Below are positions 54,467-62,739 of a stretch of DNA of 64,000 bases, in pieces. Where the stretch lies: the NCBI GenBank assembly GCA_048463395.1, contig DBFWPL010000023.1, positions 124,001-188,000 on the forward strand, read 5' to 3'. The stretch comes from JAGAJR01 sp048463395 (GTDB lineage Bacteria > Pseudomonadota > Alphaproteobacteria > RF32 > CAG-239). Both the position numbers and the translations under genes were made by a program. Each line of letters opens with the position of its first letter. The stretch's first letter is position 1. A model generated the notes under the pieces. The model was not told where the DNA came from, did no database searches, and saw only the letters and a list, made by a program, of their open reading frames with translations.

Positions 54467-54864
54467 TACATTCCTAACAATTGCGAAGCGATATTGATAT
54501 ATTTTTTACCGGCTTCCTGAGCCCCCTCAACGGTTTCTTTGAGATTTTTTTCTTTTCTCAGGGAGGCGATTTTAATCAACATCGGCAAATTAATTCCGGC
54601 AATAATTTCAACGTTTGCCTGATCCATAATTGAAATTGCCAAGTTGGAAGGTGTTCCGCCAAACATATCAGTTAACAAAATTGTTCCGCTGCCGCTGTCA
54701 ACTTCTTTCACTTTTTTGAAGATTTCTGCTCTGCGAACTTCCATATCATCTTCCGGCCCAATGCAAACCGCGGCGATTTGTTCCTGTTTGCCGACGACAT
54801 GCTGCATTGCCGAAATAAATTCTGAGGCCAAATTGCCATGGGTAACCAAAACCAACCCTATCAT
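54466..54864 (-). CDS. PTS mannose-type EIIA component
   Basis: A 132-residue EIIA-Man domain protein: LVLVTHGNLASEFISAM carries the active His (about residue 9), and ILLTDMFGGTPSNLAISIM is the family signature. Such lone EIIA proteins accept phosphate from HPr and act in regulation in alphaproteobacteria. It precedes ptsH in the same operon, with the 140-residue hypothetical gene upstream. Confidence 0.92.
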   Translation of the reverse strand: MIGLVLVTHGNLASEFISAMQHVVGKQEQIAAVCIGPEDDMEVRRAEIFKKVKEVDSGSGTILLTDMFGGTPSNLAISIMDQANVEIIAGINLPMLIKIASLRKEKNLKETVEGAQEAGKKYINIASQLLGM

Positions 54865-54887
54865 TTTGTTTTATTCCTTTTTTATGA

Positions 54888-55310
54888 TTATTGTTTACTT
54901 CCGCTGACCCATGTTTTAACGGCACCAAAGCTTTTTAAAACATCTTCTCTGCTTTTGGCTTTAACCAGTTCGTCGGCTCTGGTCTGACGGCCTTCAAAAA
55001 CGATTTCTTCAACGTTTTCTACCGGCACACCGTAAACACGTTCAACCATTTTGCCTTTTAATTCCACAATCATGACAAATTCGGCTTCGGCCAAAGGCCC
55101 TTTGGTTTCCTCATCAATATTATCCAAACGGACGGCCAAACGTTCATCTCTTTTCAAAAGAGCATTTTTTTTGCCGTCGAATTCCAAAACAGGGGCTTTC
55201 GGAGCTCCGTCGCGGGCATCAATAAAAATAGCCAGCTCGCCGTATTTGTTTTCAATAATTTCGTAAAAATCCTGTTTTTCAATCAGAGTATAATATTGCG
55301 TTTCCATCAT
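54888..55310 (-). CDS. hypothetical protein upstream of EIIA-HPr
   Basis: A 140-residue soluble protein with no recognised domain. It is acidic and mixed alpha/beta in pattern (GELAIFIDARDG, AEFVMIVELKGKMVERVYGV). The gap to the EIIA gene is 23 bp, so it is probably co-transcribed with the PTS genes. It may start at either of two adjacent ATGs. Confidence 0.7.
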   Translation of the reverse strand: MMETQYYTLIEKQDFYEIIENKYGELAIFIDARDGAPKAPVLEFDGKKNALLKRDERLAVRLDNIDEETKGPLAEAEFVMIVELKGKMVERVYGVPVENVEEIVFEGRQTRADELVKAKSREDVLKSFGAVKTWVSGSKQ

Positions 55311-55495
55311 TTTATCCAGTAAAGGGTTAACTCACAAATCTTTAAAACCATCCTATTATAATAAAGGTAAACTGTCAATTTTGAGTTAATAATCAGGCTA
55401 ATAAATTGTTGTCATTTTTTCAAATTTTGATATAAAGAATCAAAATTTAAATTTTATCTGAGTTTAATCGTATTATTTCACAAAAAAATTCATTT

Positions 55496-56041
55496 ATGAA
55501 AAAGTTATTATTAAGAATCAAAAATTGGTTCGTGTTTTCTCATAAAGACGAACTTAAGTATCCAGTGTTGTACCAAAAAGCGGAAAATGTGATAAAATCA
55601 ACATGTTTTAACCCGACACTGCAAATTGTCGGAGTGTGTCTTTCGGATGAGGTTATTTATTATCCCCTTTCTAAAGACAATTCCTATAGCGATAGCCGAG
55701 AAGGATTTTACGGCAGTAAGTATTACGGAACATGGGAGGAGGCCATAGCCTTTTTTGAGAAGATTAACGTTCCCGGATACAAGGTTGTTGCCGCTCCGAT
55801 AGATGTTTTGGTAAGTATTTTGAATAATTATCGGAATATCAATCCGTTTCTTGTAAAACTCGGAATGGAACCGCTGCATGAAGATTGGTATTACTGGTCG
55901 GGAACACCTCACGATGGTTTTGCAGACTATGCTTGGGATTACTGCAATGACCGAACCGGCAAAGGAGTGGACGAGTACAGCAAATCCGCTTATCTGAAAA
56001 CGGAAAAGAACCACTTCTTGGGGATATTAATTCCCGAATGA
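55496..56041 (+). CDS. hypothetical protein with DUF1566-like pattern
   Basis: A 181-residue protein. The C-terminal half reads ILNNYRNINPFLVKLG, EPLHEDWYYWSGTPHDGF and ADYAWDY, recalling the DUF1566 or C-type-lectin-like pattern (IN..L...G..pl..d.YYWSsT....aW). No signal peptide is visible. It is alone between the PTS operon and recF, on the opposite strand. Function unknown. Confidence 0.6.
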   Translation: MKKLLLRIKNWFVFSHKDELKYPVLYQKAENVIKSTCFNPTLQIVGVCLSDEVIYYPLSKDNSYSDSREGFYGSKYYGTWEEAIAFFEKINVPGYKVVAAPIDVLVSILNNYRNINPFLVKLGMEPLHEDWYYWSGTPHDGFADYAWDYCNDRTGKGVDEYSKSAYLKTEKNHFLGILIPE

Positions 56042-56058
56042 CCCTCAAACATACAAAC

Positions 56059-56083
56059 AGCCGTCTTTAATCATAAGACGGCT
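56059..56083. terminator. hairpin terminator between convergent genes
   Basis: AGCCGTCTT (56059-56067), 7-nt loop, AAGACGGCT (56075-56083). T runs are imperfect on both sides; it separates the DUF1566-like gene and recF. Confidence 0.65.
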
Positions 56084-56091
56084 GCCGTTCT

Positions 56092-57309
56092 TTAAAAAAC
56101 CTGATTATTTCGAACTTCTAAAAATTGTGCTTTCTCTCGAAGTGAAGAAAATAATTCTGCATCGGTTGATGTTATCCAGGCTTGTACATTTAAATCGCGG
56201 ATTTTTTCAAGCAAAGCTTCCCTTTTAATGTCGTCCAGATGGGCAACAACTTCGTCCAAGAGCAGAACCGGAGCGAAGCCCTTATCCAACGTCTGACATT
56301 TTGTCTGAGCCAGAATGATGCTGATAAGCAATGATTTCTGTTCTCCGGTAGAACATAAATCCGCCGGCATTCTTTTTTTCTTGTAATAAACTTTAAAATC
56401 AGTCCGATTTACTCCGTCGACATTGTCATTATAGATAACGTTTCTTCTTTGGGAGAAAAGCTTATTGCGGTAAAAATCTTCCACTTCAACGGCAGGTTTT
56501 TCATCCAGCATTTTTTCAATTATGCCGTCAAGTTCCAAGATAACGTTCGGAAAAGTATCGTCCGGTTCCGCTTCAATAAAATTATTCAGCTTGGCGGTTT
56601 GCTCTCTTCTTGCTGCGGCAATAGCCACCCCGAGAGTTGCCATATTGTCTTCAAGCGAAAAAAGCCAGTTATTGTCCGGAGTGCCGGCTTTCAAAAGCTG
56701 ATACCATTCTTTGTAATAATGTTCAAAAGTTGCCGTCCTTTTGGCGTGTTCAACATCAAAAGCATATACCAATCGGTCTAAAAAGCTTCTTCTTGGCTGG
56801 GAACCGCCCCTAAACAGCCTGTCCATCTGCGGAGTCAGCCAAATAGCAGAAATATATCGCCCCAATTCTGATTGAGAAGAAATTTTGTTGCCGTCGATTT
56901 TAACGATTCTCCGGTCAAAACTGCGAATGTCCTCCTCGTCAGTTTCCCTGGCGGATTTTTCAACCGCCGTGCCGATTTCAACTTCATCGCCGTTTTTTTG
57001 AATAACGGCCGAAACAGCCCAATTTGTATTGCCGATTCCTGTAGGAGCATATTCATCTGGAATAAGAGCAGGAGTGATTCTTTTTATATCGGCCAAACGA
57101 GCTCCGCGGATTCCCCGTCCCGGTGTTAAAAATGAAATGGCTTCAAGAATATTTGTTTTGCCCGAGCCGTTTTCTCCGGTAATAATAATTGGCGACAAAT
57201 CAGCATTAATCCTCAAAAACGCATAGTTTCTGAAGTCAGTTAAAGTCAGGCGGGTAACGCCTGACTTTTCTTGAGTAACTGCATATAATTTATTTGCCAG
57301 ATTCGTCAA
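56092..57309 (-). CDS. recF: DNA replication and repair protein RecF
   Basis: RecF helps load RecA at single-strand gaps. The 405-residue SMC-like ATPase has LTDFRNYAFLRI, Walker A ITGENGSGKTNILEAIS (about 43-59), the ABC signature CSTGEQKSLLISIILAQ and Walker B PVLLLDEVVAHLD. It is longer than E. coli RecF through insertions near 100-130. It follows dnaN by 2 bp. Confidence 0.96.
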   Translation of the reverse strand: MTNLANKLYAVTQEKSGVTRLTLTDFRNYAFLRINADLSPIIITGENGSGKTNILEAISFLTPGRGIRGARLADIKRITPALIPDEYAPTGIGNTNWAVSAVIQKNGDEVEIGTAVEKSARETDEEDIRSFDRRIVKIDGNKISSQSELGRYISAIWLTPQMDRLFRGGSQPRRSFLDRLVYAFDVEHAKRTATFEHYYKEWYQLLKAGTPDNNWLFSLEDNMATLGVAIAAARREQTAKLNNFIEAEPDDTFPNVILELDGIIEKMLDEKPAVEVEDFYRNKLFSQRRNVIYNDNVDGVNRTDFKVYYKKKRMPADLCSTGEQKSLLISIILAQTKCQTLDKGFAPVLLLDEVVAHLDDIKREALLEKIRDLNVQAWITSTDAELFSSLREKAQFLEVRNNQVF

Positions 57310-57311
57310 TC

Positions 57312-58430
57312 TTATACTCTCATCGGCATCAGAACATAAATGGCACTGGCGTCGGAAGTATCATGAATGACAGACGGGGAAGAACCGTCGGCAAAACTGA
57401 TTCTGACACTGTCGCCTTTAACTTCATTGAGAATATCCAGCAAATAGCGGAAATTGTAACCGATTTCCAACGATTCGTTGTCATATTTGGCTTCAATTTC
57501 TTCCTGAGCGGAACCCAAATCCGGACTGGAGGTTGTAATGGTTACATGGTTTGGAGCCGTAATCATTTTAATGGCACGAGTTCTTTCAGCCACAACGGAA
57601 ACACGGTCAACGGCGGAAGATAATTCTTTTACGCCGAGTTCCAGATTCTTGTCGTTGTCTGTCGGAATAACCCGTTCATAGTCAGGATAAGTACCGTCAA
57701 TTAACTTGGATGTTAAAGTAACGTCTTCCATTGTAAATCTGATTTTGTTTTCGGATAAAGCAACTTGAACAACATCACTATTGGCATCATCCAAAAGCTT
57801 TCTGACCTCGGCAACGGTCTTGCGAGGAACAATAACGCCAACCATGTTTTCGGCCCCTTTCGGCAATGGGGATTCAACACAAGCCAAGCGGTGTCCGTCA
57901 GTTGCAACAACACGCAAAACTTTTGCTTCGCCTTCGTTTTTGGCGTGAATATACAAACCGTTCAGATAATATCTGGTTTCCTCGGTAGAAACAGCGAATT
58001 TTGTTCTGTCGATAACGTCTTTCAGTTCATCTTTGGACATTTCAAAATTAACCGGAAGCTTGTCGCCGGAAATAACCGGAAAGTCTTCCACGCCAATGCA
58101 GGAAAGGGAGAATTTTGAACGTCCAGAAGCAATTGTCAATTGTCCTTTTTCATCAGGGAAAGTTAATTCTACATCCGACCCGTCGGATAATTTTCTGACA
58201 ATATCATAGAGCATATGAGCCGGAGCGGTTGTTGCACCGACTTCGGTAATTTTTGCATCGACGATTTCGGTAATTTCGGTATCCATATCCGTAGCTTTAA
58301 AGCTGATACCGTCTTCCAAAGCCTCAATTCGGACATTGGACAAGACCGGAATAGTGTTTCTCTTCTCAACAATACTTTGTACGTGGCTGAGAGATTTTAA
58401 CAAATTTGCACGTTCAATTGTAAACTTCAT
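57312..58430 (-). CDS. dnaN: DNA polymerase III beta clamp
   Basis: The sliding clamp that tethers polymerases to DNA. The 372-residue protein has MKFTIERANLLKSLSHVQ, ERRNTIPVLSN-like VEKRNTIPVLSNVRIEA, TDGHRLA and the C-terminal YVLMPMRV. Length is normal. It sits between dnaA and recF. The 136-bp gap to dnaA holds an inverted repeat and a DnaA-box-like site. Confidence 0.98.
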   Translation of the reverse strand: MKFTIERANLLKSLSHVQSIVEKRNTIPVLSNVRIEALEDGISFKATDMDTEITEIVDAKITEVGATTAPAHMLYDIVRKLSDGSDVELTFPDEKGQLTIASGRSKFSLSCIGVEDFPVISGDKLPVNFEMSKDELKDVIDRTKFAVSTEETRYYLNGLYIHAKNEGEAKVLRVVATDGHRLACVESPLPKGAENMVGVIVPRKTVAEVRKLLDDANSDVVQVALSENKIRFTMEDVTLTSKLIDGTYPDYERVIPTDNDKNLELGVKELSSAVDRVSVVAERTRAIKMITAPNHVTITTSSPDLGSAQEEIEAKYDNESLEIGYNFRYLLDILNEVKGDSVRISFADGSSPSVIHDTSDASAIYVLMPMRV

Positions 58431-58465
58431 TTCTTTCTACCATTCAATGTTTTCAAACATAAAAA

Positions 58466-58538
58466 ACGACTTGTCGCCTTACTTTTCCACAATCATAACA
58501 TTGTTGTTACAAAATCAGAAACTAAAACGACAAGTCGT
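58466..58538 (-). promoter_or_regulatory. dnaA-dnaN intergenic inverted repeat, possible attenuator
   Basis: ACGACTTGTCG (58466-58476) and CGACAAGTCGT (58528-58538) are 11-bp inverted repeats 51 bp apart. Each contains its own CGAC-NN-GTCG dyad. On the minus strand the second arm is followed by TTTTTT, so a long hairpin could terminate dnaA transcripts before dnaN. Between them lies TTTTCCACA (58483-58491), a relaxed DnaA box (TTWTNCACA). Confidence 0.55.
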
Positions 58539-58566
58539 CAACAGCTTTTTTAGTTTTTTAAGGTTG

Positions 58567-60018
58567 TTAGCCTTCCAAAACCCGTCTTAAAGCCTCAACA
58601 TTTTCCGCCAGAGAAACATCTTCCAAAATCAGCTCCTCAACCTTACGAACGGCATGCATAACCGTTGTGTGGTCGCGGTCAAACTTGCGGCCGATTTCAG
58701 GTAGAGAACGGGAAGTCAGCTGCTTGGCCAGATACATGGCGATTTGTCTTGGGCGGGCAACCGTACGGGCACGTCTGGAAGACTGCATTTCCTTGACGGA
58801 AATATTAAAGTGTTCTGCCACTTTCTTTTGAATCTCGTCAATGGTTGTTCTCTTGTCATAAGAACGCAGCATGTCTTTCAAAACGTCTTGCGTCATGTCC
58901 AGAGTAATTTCCTTGTCGGAAAGTAACTGCGAATGAGCAATAACTCTTCTCAAAGCTCCTTCAAGCTCGCGAATATTTGAAGTGATTTTCTGAGCCAGAA
59001 ATTCAGCAACTTTTTGCGGAAGTTCGACACCCAGTTGCTGAGCTTTATTGTTCAAAATTCCCATTCTTAAGTCAAAATCGGTCGGATGAATGTCTGCAAC
59101 CAAGCCACAGCCGAGGCGGGATTTCAGACGGGCTTCGATTCCTTCCAGATCGGCAGGGGATTTGTCTGCGGAAATAATGATTTGACGACCTTCTTCAATC
59201 AAAGAGTTAAAGGTGTAGAAAAATTCTTCCTGAGTAGTGTCTTTTCCGCCCATGAATTGAACGTCATCCACCATCAAAACGTCAACGGAACGGAATTGCT
59301 CCTTGAAAGCGGTTGTATCTTTGTAACGCAAAGCTCTTACGAACTTATACATAAATTTTTCGGCAGAGAGATAAACAATATTGCGGGTTGGGTCCTGCTG
59401 TTTAATATGCCATGCGATAGCGTGCATTAAGTGTGTCTTTCCGAGACCGACGCCGGAATACAAAAACAGCGGATTAAAAGAAACGTTTCTGGATTCTGCA
59501 ACTTTCCGGGCGGCGGCATAAGCAAATTCATTGGTTTTGCCGACAACAAAATTTTCGAAAGTATATTGTGGATTTAATGGAACCGATAAAGACTGTTGGG
59601 ATTCGCCGACGTTTTGCAGTTCATTGTTGTTAGCCAGAACGGAACTGATTCCCGATTGATAAATATTTTGCGGAGCCGGACTTGATGAAATCTTTTTAAG
59701 CAGAGAACGGCAAGAAGGGTTGTAAAGACCGCGGCTTTCATCCTGCATGGCTTGAACAACAAAATTCACACTTTTAATTTCAGGGTTTTTCTTTTCCCAT
59801 ATTTTATGGATTCTGTCGCTGTAATGTGTAATAACCCAGTTTCTCATAAAGCGGGTCGGAACACAAATATTCATGACACCGTCATTAAAAGACCCCGGTG
59901 TCAAAGGTTTTAACCAACTGTCAAATGCAGTTTCGCCAACTTCTGTTTTTAATTGACTGCAAATCTGTCCCCACTGATCCTGTACAGAATTATTATTTAG
60001 TGCTTCTTCTGCCATCAT
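58567..60018 (-). CDS. dnaA: chromosomal replication initiator DnaA
   Basis: The 483-residue initiator has an N-terminal DnaB-interaction domain (WGQICSQLKTEVGETAFDSWL), the AAA+ domain with YSGVGLGKTHLMHAI (about 184-198) and DVLMVDDVQFMGGKD, and domain IV with the DHTTVMHAVRKVEEL DNA-binding helix. GGGAA precedes the ATG. It lies about 58 kb from the proposed oriC, a distance not unusual in alphaproteobacteria. Confidence 0.98.
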   Translation of the reverse strand: MMAEEALNNNSVQDQWGQICSQLKTEVGETAFDSWLKPLTPGSFNDGVMNICVPTRFMRNWVITHYSDRIHKIWEKKNPEIKSVNFVVQAMQDESRGLYNPSCRSLLKKISSSPAPQNIYQSGISSVLANNNELQNVGESQQSLSVPLNPQYTFENFVVGKTNEFAYAAARKVAESRNVSFNPLFLYSGVGLGKTHLMHAIAWHIKQQDPTRNIVYLSAEKFMYKFVRALRYKDTTAFKEQFRSVDVLMVDDVQFMGGKDTTQEEFFYTFNSLIEEGRQIIISADKSPADLEGIEARLKSRLGCGLVADIHPTDFDLRMGILNNKAQQLGVELPQKVAEFLAQKITSNIRELEGALRRVIAHSQLLSDKEITLDMTQDVLKDMLRSYDKRTTIDEIQKKVAEHFNISVKEMQSSRRARTVARPRQIAMYLAKQLTSRSLPEIGRKFDRDHTTVMHAVRKVEELILEDVSLAENVEALRRVLEG

Positions 60019-60320
60019 CTATTCCCATTCAACAAGTTTACATAATATTATTTTTATAAATTCTATTGAGATGTTTTATTAAAAACTTTCTCAGAGTAAT
60101 TTTAACTCAACATCTCTGAAAGTGATTGAGATACTAAACAAGAAAAAAATAATTACAACAGAACATTTGCAGAACATTGAAATTAAATTTCTTGACAGAG
60201 GTTTTATGCAGAGTCGCCCAGATTCTCTTGGTTTGAACATAAAAAAACACAAACCGCAACCTCCTTGATTTACGATAAAGGAGATAAGGTTTGTGTTAAG
60301 TTTTTCGCTTATAAATTGTA
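60019..60320. promoter_or_regulatory. 302-bp region between rpsT and dnaA
   Basis: It holds the rpsT terminator (60239-60297) and the dnaA upstream region. GAGATGTT (60068-60075) and AACATCTC (60109-60116) form an 8-bp inverted repeat, and TTGAGAT recurs at about 60124. These could be regulator sites for dnaA. No exact DnaA box or firm -10/-35 pair was found. Confidence 0.45.
60239..60297 (-). terminator. intrinsic terminator of rpsT
   Basis: On the minus strand AACACAAACC pairs with GGTTTGTGTT, with an inner CTCCTT/AAGGAG stem, followed by seven T. Confidence 0.85.
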
Positions 60321-60581
60321 TTACAAAGCTTTAATTTTTTTAGAAAGACGGGAAACCGTACGAGAAGCGTTGTGTTTTTCGACAACACCTTTTTGAGCGG
60401 CTCTCATCAACTCGGATTCTGCAACCAGAAGAGCGGCTTTGGCAGCTTCTTTATTTTTATCAGCTACGGCAGCAATAACTTTTTTAACGAAAGTACGAAC
60501 GCGGCTTCTGCGTGCACCGTTGATGATGCTTCTCTTGTTGTTTCTTTTAATTCTTGTCTTTGCCGATTTATGATTGGCCAT
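60321..60581 (-). CDS. rpsT: 30S ribosomal protein S20
   Basis: An 86-residue, strongly basic S20: MANHKSAKTRIKRNNKRS at the start, HNASRTVSRLSKKIKAL at the end. The ATG at 60581 follows AGGA; the longer frame to 60599 is less likely. Position beside dnaA is conserved in alphaproteobacteria. It has its own promoter and terminator. Confidence 0.97.
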   Translation of the reverse strand: MANHKSAKTRIKRNNKRSIINGARRSRVRTFVKKVIAAVADKNKEAAKAALLVAESELMRAAQKGVVEKHNASRTVSRLSKKIKAL

Positions 60582-60634
60582 TTTTCTTATCCTGTTCAAT
60601 TAAAATAGTTAAACGATATTTAATTCTGATATGC

Positions 60635-60664
60635 TTTATAAACTCTACAAGCCTCTTAAGTCAA
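60635..60664 (-). promoter_or_regulatory. rpsT promoter
   Basis: On the minus strand TTGACT, 18-bp spacer, TATAAA, about 54 bp before the rpsT start. Confidence 0.6.
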
Positions 60665-60708
60665 CAACAATTTTTCAAAAAAAGCCTTTTTTCAAGCGAA
60701 ATTAGGGC

Positions 60709-61470
60709 TTAATCCCGTTTTTCGATGAAGTTTTTGAGCAATTCTTTAAATTCGATGGAGTTTAAGCATAATTCGGCATTTTTGTTTTCATAATCGATTC
60801 CGCTTTCCAAATCAATATTGGCGGCTGCCCGTTTAACGGCGGACTTTGCTGCGGTAACGGCAACACAAGATTGTGCCGTGATTCTTGAAGCGGTGCGAAT
60901 GCTTTCTTCAAATAAATCCGGCAAGGCGATAATTCTGCTGACGATTCCCGCTTTTTCAGCCTCTTCAGCCGTCATGGCCCGTCCGGTTAAAATCATTTCC
61001 ATTGCTTTGGCTTTTCCGATTGTGTTTGTCAAACGTTGGGTAGCCCCGAAACTGGGGATGATTCCGAGACTGACTTCCGGAAGGCCGAAACGAGCGTTAT
61101 CGACGGCAAGAATAAAATCACAACAAAGAGCCAGTTCGCAGCCGATACCCAGAGCATAACCGGCAACGGCGGCAATAACCGGTTTCTTAATTCGGGAGAT
61201 TGCATCCATTTTTGCGGTTAAATCGCTGAGATGAAATGTTCCCTGATTAATTTTTCCGACCAGTTCCTTAATGTCGATTCCAGCGGCAAAAGCTTTGTCG
61301 TTTCCTCTGATGATCAGAGCCCTTATCTCTGGATCCTTGTCAAAAAGTTCAGCCTGAGCGGTAATTTCTGACAACATCTCTTCATTAATGGTGTTAAGGG
61401 CCTTTGGGCGGTTTAACGTGATAATTCCGATATTGTTTCTGACTTCTGCGGCAATATGATTATATTCCAT
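60709..61470 (-). CDS. enoyl-CoA hydratase/isomerase family protein
   Basis: A 253-residue crotonase-fold protein: IITLNRPKALNTINEEML, AFAAGIDIKELVG (oxyanion hole region), GYALGIGCELALCCDF and FGLPEVSLGIIPSFGATQRL. Both catalytic Glu of enoyl-CoA hydratase appear: Glu in GCELAL and in LPEVSLG. It probably hydrates enoyl-CoA in fatty-acid breakdown. The mutM-echA-rpsT-dnaA order is conserved in this class. Confidence 0.92.
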   Translation of the reverse strand: MEYNHIAAEVRNNIGIITLNRPKALNTINEEMLSEITAQAELFDKDPEIRALIIRGNDKAFAAGIDIKELVGKINQGTFHLSDLTAKMDAISRIKKPVIAAVAGYALGIGCELALCCDFILAVDNARFGLPEVSLGIIPSFGATQRLTNTIGKAKAMEMILTGRAMTAEEAEKAGIVSRIIALPDLFEESIRTASRITAQSCVAVTAAKSAVKRAAANIDLESGIDYENKNAELCLNSIEFKELLKNFIEKRD

Positions 61471-61481
61471 AACTTTTTGTC

Positions 61482-61856
61482 CTATACTCTGTTTTTAACG
61501 GTAATTCTGACAATTAAAGGTTTAATCTTTTCCGGAACGATTTCAAGGCTTTCCTTTTCCCGATAAAAAACGAGAGTGTCATTCCGTTTTCCCTGGTAAG
61601 TCCAGCCTAATTGCGGCAATGTGTCGATATAAAATTTCTCAACAGCCTTAAATCCCGCTTTGCTTCCGGTAAGATAAACCTCGACAAACCTGGATTCTTC
61701 ATTACCGAATGAGATGTCGTCATTTTGGATTTGCGTAAACCCTTTCATAATCGGCACGTCTTCCAGCCCCTCAATGAAGGAAGAAGCTTTTGCATTTGCG
61801 GAAAGAACCACCATGCTGAATATTAAAGTTAAAAAATATTTATATGCTTTTATCAT
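61482..61856 (-). CDS. exported hypothetical protein between mutM and echA
   Basis: A 124-residue protein with a signal peptide (YFLTLIFSMVVLSANAKA, cleavage near 20) and a small periplasmic domain: GFTQIQNDDISFGNEESRF, VEVYLTGSKAGFKAVEKFY and DTLPQLGWTYQGKRN. The pattern of a propensity to act on outer residues is not known. The ATG at 61856 gives a proper signal peptide; the open frame to 61952 overlaps mutM. It is in the mutM-echA operon. Confidence 0.75.
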   Translation of the reverse strand: MIKAYKYFLTLIFSMVVLSANAKASSFIEGLEDVPIMKGFTQIQNDDISFGNEESRFVEVYLTGSKAGFKAVEKFYIDTLPQLGWTYQGKRNDTLVFYREKESLEIVPEKIKPLIVRITVKNRV

Positions 61857-61861
61857 TTTTT

Positions 61862-62701
61862 TCACTTTTGTTTTGTTGAACAATAAAAACTTGAGCGTCC
61901 TGCCTGAACGATTTTTTTTATACCGCCCGTTTGGCTGAGGTTGCAAGTGCAATCAGGACATTTTTGTCCGGTTTTGTTATAAACACAATGCATATTTTGA
62001 AAATACCCCATGCTTCCGTCCGGTTTAATATAATCTTTCAGGGTTGAACCTCCCGCTTCAATAGCCTTCTGAAGCGTCAAGCGAACGGATTCGGCCAGAG
62101 CGGCACATTCTTTTTTCGTAATGTCTCCGGCACTTCTGGTTGGCAGGATTCTTGCTGAATATAATGCTTCGGAGGCATAAATGTTGCCGATTCCGTTAAC
62201 GATTGTCTGATCCAAAAGGGCAATTTTAACCGGAACTTTTTTGTTCTTAAACTTTTTAAACAAATATTCTCCGTTAAAAGCACTGTCAAACGGATCGATT
62301 CCCAATCGGCACAAGAGATGATGTTTTGTCAGCTGTGAGGTTTCGCAGTAAGTAAGCAGACCAAAACGTCTGGCATCATTATAAATAAGGATTCCTTTTT
62401 CCGTTTCAATAATGACATGATCATGTTTATCAAGAGTTTCAGGCATCTTTTCGCAAATCTTAACCCGTCCGCTCATACCGAGATGCCAGATTAAGCTGAG
62501 ATTGTTGTCCAGCCCGATGATAATGTATTTTGCCTGTCTTTGGTATGAGATAATCCGGGCATGACGGATTCGTTCTCTAAAATCATCAGGAATAATTTCC
62601 CTAAAACGATTGTTGTTGATTGTAACATTGATTATATTGGTAAAGCCGATAGCTTTTTCTATGGCGTTTTTAATTGTTTCTACTTCGGGTAATTCAGGCA
62701 T
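61862..62701 (-). CDS. mutM: formamidopyrimidine-DNA glycosylase
   Basis: MutM removes oxidised purines such as 8-oxoguanine. The 279-residue protein begins MPELPEVETI; Pro2 is the catalytic nucleophile, which fixes the start at 62701 with GAGG upstream. The H2TH region has LLDQTIVNGIGNIYASEAL, and the C-terminal zinc finger has CVYNKTGQKCPDC and CSTKQK, slightly atypical in its last Cys pair spacing. Length is normal. Confidence 0.96.
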   Translation of the reverse strand: MPELPEVETIKNAIEKAIGFTNIINVTINNNRFREIIPDDFRERIRHARIISYQRQAKYIIIGLDNNLSLIWHLGMSGRVKICEKMPETLDKHDHVIIETEKGILIYNDARRFGLLTYCETSQLTKHHLLCRLGIDPFDSAFNGEYLFKKFKNKKVPVKIALLDQTIVNGIGNIYASEALYSARILPTRSAGDITKKECAALAESVRLTLQKAIEAGGSTLKDYIKPDGSMGYFQNMHCVYNKTGQKCPDCTCNLSQTGGIKKIVQAGRSSFYCSTKQK

Positions 62702-62739
62702 ACTAACCTCGGATTCTTTAAGTTTTGAAAGCATTATAT

